DNA of 64,000 bases from contig NC_083561.1 of NCBI RefSeq assembly GCF_019925205.1, positions 9,981,217 to 10,045,216 of the forward strand, in the 5' to 3' direction. The notes beneath the pieces are model-generated. The model searched no databases. It worked only from the letters and a program-made list of their open reading frames with translations, and was not told where the DNA came from. Positions 25,901 through 34,207 of the stretch are shown here, in pieces (position 1 is the first letter of the stretch; every line of letters begins with the position of its first letter). Source of the DNA: Metopolophium dirhodum. Taxonomy: Eukaryota > Arthropoda > Insecta > Hemiptera > Aphididae. Both the position numbers and the translations under genes were made by a program.

Positions 25901-28900
25901 GTGGCAAACCTTTTTTGGGTCAAGTGCCAAAATTTAAAATCAAGTTTTTTGAAATATGTTTGCGTGCCACCAACAAAAAAAATGAATTTTACTAGGTAAG
26001 ATGAAAAGAAAAAGCATGCAATAATTACACACATTTTATTAGGTATATACTATATAATTTAATAAATAAATAATAAATAAATAGTATATATGTAAAGTTT
26101 TATTTCATTTATTAATGTGATTTCTGATGTTGGTTTTTAGAAGACGACATTTTAATATCTGGAGTATAGTTGGTAGTTTTCAGTGAAACACAAGCAGCAC
26201 TAGTTTCATCGATTAATGTATTTCTCTGCTTCGTTTTTATTAAATTCATTATGGAGAATAAACTTTCACAAGCATAAGTTGACGAAAAAATCGATAGGAT
26301 AGAATGAGCAACTTTTTTTAATGTATTAAATATGTTTGGAAACGGATTCCAGACTTTAAGAATTTCAGTATCTGCATTTTTTTACTATGTTTGCTTGAAG
26401 TCGGTTGATTTCTATTTCTTCGATTAGTTGTCTTAAGTCAATGAATTTTTGTTTCCACGTATTACAGGATTGAAGATCAATTAACTCAAATTCAAATGTA
26501 CTTATTTATATTCATCCATTCAAAATAATGTAAATCTAATTCATCGTAATTGCAAGTATCAGGGCATTTGAGGAACTTAATATTACATTCAAACTTTTTA
26601 AAATCTATAAACTTGTTATTGAACTGCTGAATTGTTAATTTTATGATACTTAAAAATTGTTTATATTTTCATCTAATTTAGAATTTTTCTTTGATTTCAA
26701 CCGGTCGCAACCGGTCGCGGTATCGGTAAATTTAAAATAAACTTCGTAATCGAATGTTGGGTACTTCGTACTTCTATCGTAGCAATAAGAGTACAAAAAT
26801 CATAAATATTATTTATTATAACATTTATAAACACATTTTATTACAAACTTATAAATTTAATTCTTAAAATTTCTCATACTAAAGTTTTAAAATATAATAT
26901 TTTTTTTTAAGATGAATAATATTTGCGTGCCACTTAAATTTGGTCAACGTGCCACTTCTGGCACGCGTGCCATAGGTTCGCCACCCCTGGTATAAGTAGA
27001 TGTATAGTATTATAAATATTTTTGTACGCAACATTTTCATGATCGCTGATTTCTGAATCCAACAGCGGAGCTGCTGCAGGGTCGGGTGAGCGGGGCCCTT
27101 TGATTTTTAAGGAGAGATTTAAAACCCAACTTAACATGCAGTAGCACAATTAATCCAAAAACACCTCCTCCTACTTATTACTTAACACTTGTACTATTAT
27201 AGTGCCCTGCTCACACTATAAATTATAATAGGCAAGCATCTGGGCCCTGTAAAGAAAAATTTCGTACGGTTAAATATATCGATAAATATTTTACGGGGTC
27301 GTTACTCCCTATATAGACTAGGCACATGCCAAGCAAATAAAAAAATGCAAGAGACCCTAAAAAAACGGCCCCATGGCCAGGCCGACACTGGCTATAGGTC
27401 ACGGTTATCAGCGACTATAATAATAATATTATAGTATGGATAACGCGGGCATAGGTATATCGAGTAAAAATTAAAACAGTGGTTAACTCGCTGACCAGGG
27501 TCCAGGTCGTAAACGGTGCGGTAGATGTCCAGCACGGAGGCATAACATTGCTGGTACATTTTCCAGGCACGCCGCAACGTGTATATCGTTTTGGCGGTAG
27601 CCATGTGACCCACATTGTACCCGTTTATGACCTTCACGACCATCAGTCCGACTATGCACAGGGTGACGTCGGCCAGCGCGATCTGTCCGTCGTAGTAGTC
27701 CACGCCCGCGGCGGCGCTGGACGAGAATTGCAGTTTGCGCCTGAACGCTCCCAACCACCCGCCGTCGTCCAACATTGCGCCGCATCGCGCCTCAAGTCGC
27801 TTGAACTCGGCCAGCGCGCATTCCAGTCGCGACTTTTCCGGCGTTTGAATGGCCGTCTGCGGGAAACCCAGACAAGTTAGATATTATCGTTAACGCAACT
27901 AACCAAGTAGCGTGAGCGTGTCTCGGGTCATTTGCTCCGTATTATACTTTGTTATGGTACATACCTATACTGCTAGGTATATTATGTTTTGACTGTTGAG
28001 GATTTTAATAATTTATGATGGTATACTAAATTGTTTGTTCACGTTTAACCGTATAATTATTTATCGATACAATATAAAAATTGTTTAAAATTAAATTATT
28101 TAAATTTTCGATGACTGATTAAAATTATATATACCTACTTATCAGCCCCCAGATATAATGTTTGGTTTGATCGTATGAAATACATTTTTAAAACTTCCAT
28201 TTATTTTCCAACATTGTATTATCATTTTTATTAAAAAAATCTTTCTATTAATTTACATGTTACATTCAAATAATGAAAGAAAAACACTTAACGAGGCGTT
28301 TTGAAACAATAATTGCTCCAGCAGACTTCGCAGTTATAGGTAATTGAGATAAACTGTGCGTAAACTTCAAAGCTATTTGTTACCTACGTTAAATTATTTC
28401 TTTTGATCGATTATAAACTTAAATGAATACTATTCACTTTTATTGAAAGTTTACTGAGGAGGTAATAATAAATATTTATCAATTATTATGATACATTGAT
28501 ACTTTAAATATCGGTTGGTTTGTAATATACACATGTAGATGTTTGGGTGCAGTGTTACTTGTTAGTAAAATTAACTTCGATTTTAACTTTTATTTTTTTA
28601 CAGCTTATATGTATGTAAAATTTAAAATGTATAAAAGTTTAATTGCATAGGATAATAATAAATATTATGGTGTATTTATGTAGCTAGGTATATTATCATA
28701 TTACTGACAACTGAGATATCCGATAGGTATACGATTTTTATTTTAAATTCGCTCTACACTTGAATTGATGACGCGCGTTAAAGTCCTTAAATTACAACGA
28801 TATAATATCATGTGGTTTATATTTTTAATAAGGGGAATTTGTGGTTAAGTTAGTCTATTTAATTTCAATGACACTATACAGTGACACCCATATATATGTC

Positions 28901-31900
28901 CATACTCAAAATTATGTACAAATATAAACTGTATAGTTGTAACATATTTACTAGAACATAACATTATTATAATTTATAAGTGTTAATGTACTATGTTCAA
29001 TCGCATAATTTTCAACAACATTTCTATTTGTTTTAAAGTGTTATATAAATTGTATAGTACTATTAATGAAACAAAAATAATATTTCAATGAGAAATTAAT
29101 TATGTCAGTGATGAAAATGGTAAACTATCAACTAGCCAAGAATGCGTTCAGATCTGAACGCACGAACTGGTGCTATAGAAGTAATATAATCATGACTTAG
29201 TTATAAAATCAGTACAATATAAAATATAATATTGTTTATTTGCTTAGACAAATGCATGCAAGTCATCAGGATTATGATTTATAGTATGCATATTATTATA
29301 ATATATATATATATAGTATGTACGTATAATATGAAATATAGGCTGATGCAGTGATGCCCAAAAATGGTTAGTGTATTAAGGGGATTGCAAACAGACAATT
29401 ATTTCAAACAAAATGTACCAATTTTTTGCCATATCGATGGACCTAATAACGTGATAAGACCAAGGGCGTCCGCAGGAATTTGTCAAGGGGAGGGCAAAAA
29501 TATTTTCTTTTTTACATTTTTTGTCTCACTATCCTATTAGTTATAAAGTATTTTTGTGACATATTTTCTTTCATATAGACAAGGAATGTAAAAATATTTA
29601 TGAATTATACGTACGTATAGTTAGTTAAAACTTAATCTTGCAGCATTCATTGTAATTAATTGTTATGTAATTTTAAATTATCAAATACATTTTTTTTAAT
29701 AGATAAAATGTTACCGTTGGTTTTATAATTTTATGTAATTTATAAAATTTAATATTTCTAGCTTATTCAGTCATTGATACTACAAACTTGAAAAGTTGTA
29801 CCTATTGTAGGTGGTATGCCATCTATGAACTTTTAATTTTTTTATCAAAAAAGAAAAAACTTGATTGACACTGCAGTATTGGCGTATTGCACTTAGTCCC
29901 ACCACTACATCTAATAATCTATAAAAGCAACGTTCTTATTTCTGACTCTGAATCGAGTGTAATAAAATTCACTCTGTAAAAAAAAAGAAAATGTTTTTAT
30001 TTTTAATTTAAAAATAGTTTATTTTATGATATTTTATATTAAAACGGTAATGATTGAGGTTGGGATTATAATGATCTTTGCACTGTTTTCCAAATCCACG
30101 TGATACTCGTTTTATAACATACCTACATTGAATTTTTTGACGATTTTAATAAGGCCATTTTTTGCATTTAAAGATTTTTAGAACATTTTGAAGTTTATTC
30201 TAAATTTAAATTTAAAATTTTATTTTTAAATTTGCACATGTTTTTATATGATTTTATAGTAAATATATAATCTAAAGTTTAAATCTATAGTTACAGAAAA
30301 AAAAAAATAATTTTCAGATTAAATAAGTAGTCTAAATGATAAGTTCTATCTATTAAACTTTTCTACAATCATTTAAAAGCTTAAAATGTATATAAGAATT
30401 TATATATTTAATATTAAAAAGGTGGGTAAGTGGATATCGCTCTGCTGTACAGTAAGTTGCAAGTGGGTCACTATAATGGATGGTATTAAATTTGAATTCA
30501 ATGATATAATATCATTGGATAAGAAAAACGATTCTGAGCGAAAACGGTCAGTCAGCCTATGATATTACCAAGTATATTTGAATGATATTATTGTGAATAA
30601 AGTAATTTATATAAAACCTATTTACGCGGAGCCTTGTTTTCAATTTTCAATCCTTAGCAGTAAAAGTTCAACATTTTATAAATTTTTAACTACAAAATAA
30701 TTATAAAATTATAAATTTGATAAATTTTGTCAAAATTTGAACTTTAAATGCTTATAAAAAAAATGTTGCCTATGTATTTTTAATATTTTTCAAGTGCTAT
30801 TAGATCGATATATCAGGAGCCTTATATTAAATTTTCACGCTTTTTTACCCAACAAATAAAATTTTATTGATACCTACTTATAGAAAAAACAACTAAAAAT
30901 AATGGAAACTGAAAATGTCCGTAAACAGCTCAAAAAGTGTCAAATTATTTTCAAAATTTTAACGTGTATAGTCATGTACCTAAGGTAATTTGTTTTAGAG
31001 TTACACCAAAAACCAAAATCGATTTTCTCGTAAACAGATTTTGCGTAAAAATTCCCGTTTTTCCTTAATTTTTCTTTTGTTTTTCACGTCGCGTTTGAAA
31101 ACTACTGAGAAATTTTTTCTTTTGACCCCCCTAAAGTACCAACTAGATTCACTTTCCTATCAGAAAAGTTACTGTTTTGAAGAAAATCCAAGCACTTTTA
31201 CTGTCCTAAAAAGTGATAACAGACACACAAAAAAAAAACACACATCATTGTAAAATCAATACATTCATCACTTCGCTCAGAATCTTAAATAAAAATAATT
31301 TAGTCCTCTATTTAGAATTGTTAGGTCAGTTTTAGTTTTTTTAAAACATTAAAATCATCAATGATAATATATGAAAATCAACCCAGAAAAAGCCAAGGGA
31401 GGGGCACTGCCTTTACTTGCCCCCCCCCTGCGGACGCCCTTGGATAAGACTTTTGATATAATGTGTTTTTATCATTAATTTATCGAACATTTTTTTCGAA
31501 ATAAAATCAAAACTTAATAATAAATAATGATACATAATTGGATGACACTATATTATATATTATGTATATAGGCATGGGCCACGTTTGCAGTACTACATGA
31601 TGGAGAGCTCCAAAAACAAAAACGAAACGAAAAACCCTACGAAAAAAGATTAGTTACGTCATCTAAAAACGATGAAAAACTCTACGGAGGAAAAATGTAG
31701 GTAAATGGTAAATAAGTAAGGTACCTACTATATTTTAGAGAAAAATTAGTAAAATAAAAAATTATAGACCAATAATAAAATGAAACATTTGCCGCTTGCA
31801 ATATGAAGGTCATTCTCTTGTCGGTTGAGTAAAGCTTCGGCATCGGCTAAGTTATTAACATTTTGTATCAACATCCAAACTGCTTTTCTGCATATTCTCC

Positions 31901-31925
31901 AAGTAGGTTCATTGTCTGAGGACAT
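13868..31925 (-). CDS. TTC39: TTC39/IML2-family tetratricopeptide protein, divergent
   Basis: Join on the minus strand: 31925-31770, 27856-27488, [25002-24977 tentative], 24370-24164, 22891-22714, 22555-22354, 17550-17251, 15451-15243, 13996-13868. With the tentative exon the product is 591 aa, a usual TTC39 length. The best family match is VGYGAFNLILSL..P.........GFRGNRQTGLKAL (about 202-240), equivalent to the LGIGAFN..LSLLP...........GF.G.RE.GL block. Others are a hydrophobic helix before FTGR (about 304-307), LHELGFMYAIRLDWMAAYKK in exon 7, and a basic C-terminus with Y..MR..SLQAYV like the family's last helix. TTC39 proteins (A/B/C in vertebrates, Iml2 in yeast) are TPR adaptors tied to LXR/HDL sterol control or lipid-droplet inclusion clearance (family knowledge). 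Which paralogue this is cannot be told. The first Met is in MSSDNEP. The 5' exon near 40.4 kb is non-coding in this model. Confidence 0.85.
15243..15451 (-). CDS. TTC39: TTC39-like coding exon (residues 481-549)
   Basis: The acceptor is ttgttattggcag|attgcc, phase 1, and the donor catcgaa|gtaagcga, phase 0 (209 nt). It encodes CQEAEDDDNTMWYTKQLLTI, a helix with VCRRVLGFVDDHCHSLIEIV, and RDHLYVYGVYELTAEQIRHI. The last piece matches the family's ..DHYL.P.A..ELA.L segment. Reading past the donor gives an AT-rich tail that is intron. Confidence 0.85.
16223..16908 (+). mobile_element. Non-autonomous Helitron
   Basis: It begins TCTAATATATAAAATTCTCG after an A, contains the cctctgaaacggcttgaccg block common near insect Helitron 5' ends, and ends gtgcacgggatcagCTAG before T. 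It has no terminal inverted repeats or duplication, as usual for Helitrons. It sits in a TTC39 intron. Confidence 0.65.
17251..17550 (-). CDS. TTC39: TTC39-like coding exon (residues 381-479)
   Basis: The acceptor is tttatatag|tgtgcgc, phase 1, and the donor cctatcgg|gtgagcac, phase 1 (300 nt). It encodes an extended polar region (CAGAAGDSTTAELMRQRADE and onward) with a Cys/His-containing stretch HRDGQRHCR, then a helix LIAYEVLYVKYGVAKWPVDA. The second part fits the family's helix with the conserved Trp or aromatic before the final TPRs. The first part is lineage-specific. GC content is the highest in the gene. Plus-strand ORFs across it are shadows. Confidence 0.82.
17551..22353 (-). other. 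TTC39-like intron between exons ending 22354 and starting 17550
   Basis: AT-rich intron of 4.8 kb with a possible Helitron fragment at 19138 and a mariner-like end at 19742. I see no coding sequence. The ORFs 19983-20213 and 21089-21298 are low-complexity. Confidence 0.6.
19138..19500 (-). mobile_element. Possible Helitron-related fragment, reverse orientation
   Basis: actagctgtattacctgact at the left edge resembles an inverted Helitron 3' end (ctag next to t). The body to about 19500 has a different composition from its surroundings and contains no ORF. The far boundary is unknown. Confidence 0.3.
22354..22555 (-). CDS. TTC39: TTC39-like coding exon (residues 313-379)
   Basis: This exon contains in-frame Mets but no long ORF of its own. 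I found it by translating between splice sites: acceptor ataatcgtag|ggtgattt and donor atggctacag|gtaaaaac, phase 0 in and phase 1 out (202 nt). It reads GDLERSIRAYEIGSTVVVDN then MKTMCLHELGFMYAIRLDWM and AAYKKFASVAEVWMRQYHYF. These are TPR-like helix pairs equivalent to the family's C.WEL.W.......W..A...... block. Confidence 0.85.
22714..22891 (-). CDS. TTC39: TTC39-like coding exon (residues 254-312)
   Basis: The acceptor is atttattatag|gttgatc, completing the split Trp codon, and the donor tatctaaag|gtttgtag is phase 0 (178 nt). It encodes LILSWYYMMGNTDYLFDG, then a Glu/Asn-rich linker, then SLQYFTGRSLYLK. This corresponds to the family's long helix followed by the F.F..GR....G turn. Confidence 0.88.
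23440..24110. repeat. Copy of the dispersed repeat (partial)
   Basis: It shares long diverged blocks with 52280-52760 (for example tatgaggaatcttgtatta, gatttgaactt...gcttataaa, acccaacgaataaaatttta). It lies in the intron just downstream of the exon ending at 24164. No coding content is visible. Confidence 0.6.
24164..24370 (-). CDS. TTC39: TTC39-like coding exon with the GAFN...GF.GNR signature
   Basis: The acceptor is tttttcgtatag|tgtgtca, phase 2, and the donor ttggcatg|gtaacta, phase 2 (207 nt, about residues 185-252). It encodes AAISVGYGAFNLILSLMSPM and then MLGFRGNRQTGLKALAFA, the most conserved block of the TTC39/IML2 family and the main reason for the family call. The hydrophobic run around LILSLMSPMVIPLIGML may be a buried or membrane-associated hairpin. 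Confidence 0.9.
24977..25002 (-). CDS. Tentative 26-nt micro-exon of the TTC39-like gene
   Basis: The exon ending at 27488 stops in phase 0 but the exon starting at 24370 needs two carried bases, so a further exon must lie between them. Inside a GC-rich island a good acceptor (ctgtgcgcatcag|acg) followed by 26 nt and a GT donor (cgcca|gttttg) satisfies both phases and adds nine residues, keeping the family's spacing before GYGAFN. An alternative in the same island (24962-24874, 89 nt, acceptor aaacgcag|aca, donor gctac|gtcaag) also fits both phases and would add 30 residues. Donors are weak in both. Confidence 0.4.
25896..26989 (-). mobile_element. hAT transposon with decayed transposase, nested
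   Basis: The ends caggggtggcaaacc and (inverted) caggggtggcgaacc are flanked by an exact 8-bp duplication gtataagt (25888-25895 and 26990-26997). The interior carries minus-strand transposase remnants related to the ZBED5/GTF2IRD2-type hAT transposases. Frameshifts and stops are present throughout. Confidence 0.88.
26116..26300 (-). pseudogene. C-terminal fragment of a hAT (ZBED5/GTF2IRD2-like) transposase
   Basis: An uninterrupted minus-strand stretch reads SIFSSTYACESLFSIMNLIK, then TKQRNTLIDETSAACVSLKT and TTNYTPDIKM. This is the hAT dimerisation region, in which STY.CE..FS.MN.IK...R..L.DE is the signature. Further N-terminal pieces at about 26390-26640 (FKKFECNIKFLKCPD, FELIDLQSCNTWKQKF) are split by stops and frame changes. 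Confidence 0.8.
27488..27856 (-). CDS. TTC39: TTC39-like coding exon (residues 53-175)
   Basis: The acceptor is tttcccgcag|acggcc and the donor cagcga|gttaac, phase 0 at both ends, 123 codons. It continues CFILLL with TAIQTPEKSRLECALAEFKR, a good fit to the second TTC39 helix pair, then a helical segment YYDGQIALADVTLCIVGLMV matching the family's AE..LA.C.LL block, and a basic helix ending MYQQCYASVLDIYRTVYDL. GC and CpG are high. The three overlapping ORFs in other frames and on the plus strand are shadows. Confidence 0.85.
29461..31442. mobile_element. hAT element with exact 16-bp inverted repeats and 8-bp duplication
   Basis: caagggcgtccgcagg at the left is matched by its exact inverse at the right, and gataagac is duplicated at 29453-29460 and 31443-31450. 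Inside lies a copy of the dispersed repeat (about 30421-31290). No transposase frame is visible, so it is non-autonomous. It is in the first TTC39 coding intron. Confidence 0.85.
30421..31290. repeat. Copy of the dispersed repeat
   Basis: It starts near gtgggtaagtggatatcgct and ends acttcgctcagaatct. Strong similarity to 51768-53214 and 54061-55130. The ORF 31041-31253 inside it recurs in altered form in the other copies with stops, so it is not a gene. Confidence 0.7.
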
Positions 31926-31950
31926 ATCAATTACCAGCGACCGAGTTCGT
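31770..31950 (-). CDS. TTC39: TTC39-like first coding exon
   Basis: The acceptor is attattttag|acgaact and the donor ttattg|gtctat, phase 0. ATG at 31925-31923 starts the 52-residue N-terminus. The bases before it (31950-31926) are 5' UTR in this model, although the frame is open back to the acceptor. It reads WRICRKAVWMLIQNVNNLAD then a second helix ending in CFILLL. This corresponds to the paired helices at the start of TTC39 proteins, where an LF.NN..EA.. motif is usual. The motif is degenerate here. Confidence 0.78.
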
Positions 31951-32517
31951 CTAAAATAATAAACATAAAATAACGTCTTGTAACGATTTTATATGCAAGC
32001 CAAACAAAAAACGTTTATCAAATGGCCTTCCAACAATTTAAACACAATGAATATACGTCCTAACAATAAACATAATTACTTGTAACTTATTATTGTTATT
32101 GCCATAAAAATCTTAGCTTTATGCATTTATAATAAGTAAAGGTAATATATTTTCATAATACATCCCTCATTTAATCTCCAAAACTGCAGTATTTATTGAT
32201 ATTGATTTACATTACCTTTTTTGTGTACTGTTGACAGTCGTGGCGTATCTAGTTTTTTCATGGGGAGAGCGGTGGGGGCTTAAAATTAATTTTTGACAAA
32301 ACCTATATGAAAATGATTTATTAATGATATTTTTTTATTATTTAACAATTTTTTTTTTTTTTTGGGGGGGGGGGTTACAACCTTAGTTATTGAATAGATT
32401 ACAAAATCCCTACACATGTCCCACAAAATTCTTCTTTATATCTAGTTATCTCCTAACCCATTTAAGTTTTACTCTGATTTAATATTTTTTTAACTATTTC
32501 TAAATACAGAGTTAAAT

Positions 32518-34207
32518 AGGTGCGTGACGCACTGACGCTGGCACCCGCAATTTTGAAATTCAACTCAAAAACCATATCAGTAAATGTTATACAATTTGTA
32601 CAAATTTGTAACCACAATTCCAAAATTTGTACACCCCCCTATCGCCCGTAAAATCCTAAAACGATTTCCGGGTGCCATGCGTTACGTGATGCGAAAGAAT
32701 TATTTATTTATCCTTGGTACAATCAGTTTTTACTTATGGTATATCAATTAGGCCAATTAGTGGAGGAACTTACAACAATCATCTATCTAGATTATTAACA
32801 ACTATAAACTGCATTACCTATTAAATATCTTCTAAATCTATCAAAGTTAATGATTTTAGGCATATTTTTAATTTTAATACACTAGTTGAACTTTATAAAA
32901 ATAAACATTTAATTATTCCTTTTGACCGTGATCATTATACAAGATATAAACATAATATAATCATATGCCTACCTAATTATAATAAAGTTTTTGGTCAAAT
33001 GAGTGTTTTATATAATGGTTAGGTTTTATATAATGGCATACGACCGGACTGGTTCAATTTCCAGCGTTTGAACGCACCTGAAATCTAAAATTAAATAATA
33101 CCTTATATTTATACAGTCATACAGACATCATCATTCAATACACTAGGTACCTCCTATGTGATTAATATAAAATAATATTATACTTGATATTACTAGAGAA
33201 GTGAATAATTTAATTCATTAGATACCGATTTATCTTGACATAAATATTGCTAAATATTATTAGGCTGTGATTTTTACATAGGACTACAGTCTGTAGATAG
33301 GTACTACCTACCTACCAGCTAAGGTAATTTATTTAGATAATAACATTTCTGAGCAGAAATTAAAATTAAAATACAAATAGAATGTAAGTACAGGCATGGT
33401 GCTAAAGGGTGGCCAGAGAGTCTTTAGCCCCATGCAAAAATGGTCCAGTTCCTTCACAAACCCACTCACTGAACGTCACATATTATTTTTATAAGAGTTC
33501 AATTATTATTAATTGTATTAATTATTATTTATAAATAATGATAATTGTTTTTACAATTTCAACAAAAACTATTTTGTGATTTGTAAAAAAAGAATAAATA
33601 TTTTATTAATTTATTATTGCATTTAATAAATGAAAATTCAAAATGTCAAGTTGCTAAATGTGCACCAATTGCTAAATATCTAGAACGATAGTAAAAAATT
33701 GTATGTTCAAGACAATACCCACTACAATTTGTTAACTCTTTAAACGCTAACTCTTATTAAAATATATACTATTTTGTTTTTAATGATGTTTTAATACAAA
33801 ATAAATCAATATAATATGTATATATTAGTATATTACATATAAATACATTCCTAATAATATATTTACATATATTAGAACTTAAATTTAATTTCTGAATAAA
33901 TCTAAAGAATGTTTAATGTGTATTATGTATTGTATAATTATAATATATATGTTACCGGCAATATGTATAATCATATCATATAACAATTACTTCGATGTGG
34001 TTTTTGGGTCGATAGGCCAAATACATCGAAATCCGGGTGCCAGCGTCACGTGATGCTGGCACCAGAAAATCGTTTTTGGATTTTACGGGCGACGGGGGGG
34101 TGTACAAATTTTGGAATTGTGGTTACAAATTTATACAAATTGTATAACAATACTGATGTGGTTTTTGAGTTGAATTTCAAAATTGCGGGTGCCAGCGTCA
34201 CGCACCT
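32518..34207. mobile_element. Mutator-like element with about 165-bp inverted repeats and 9-bp duplication
   Basis: aggtgcgtgacgc at the left and gcgtcacgcacct at the right begin inverted repeats of about 165 bp (cgctggcacccgcaatttt, aaaatttgtacaccccc, and others). The 9-bp sequence gagttaaat is duplicated exactly (32509-32517 and 34208-34216). Long terminal repeats with a 9-bp duplication are typical of MULEs. The interior has no transposase but contains LINE sequence. Confidence 0.8.
32731..33020 (+). pseudogene. LINE reverse-transcriptase C-terminal fragment
   Basis: Broken reading: YGISIRPISGGTYNNHLSRL, then after a stop VNDFRHIFNFNTLVELYKNK and HYTRYKHNIIICLPNYNKVF. The pattern (YGI..WGG, LY..K, H.TR.K....LP, G..S..Y.G) is that following the RT core in Jockey/CR1-type LINEs. 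It lies wholly inside the Mutator-like element. Confidence 0.55.

Larger units (their letters stand above)
25090..27390. mobile_element. Outer hAT-like element hosting a second hAT insertion
   Basis: The ends cagtgtcagcctggc and the inverse ccaggccgacactg are flanked by ggtatagg and gctatagg (8 bp, one mismatch). Without the nested 1.1-kb element it is about 1.2 kb. ggggcccc words and short ORF remnants remain. Its right end lies about 98 bp from the donor of the exon ending at 27488. Confidence 0.6.

Noticed and set aside
27479..27880. 133-codon plus-strand ORF and a 100-codon minus-strand ORF
   Set aside because: Both overlap the TTC39 exon 27856-27488 in wrong frames and have no recognisable domains.
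31041..31253. 70-codon ORF inside the dispersed repeat
   Set aside because: Equivalent frames in the copies near 52940 and 54860 contain changes and stops. No conserved protein.
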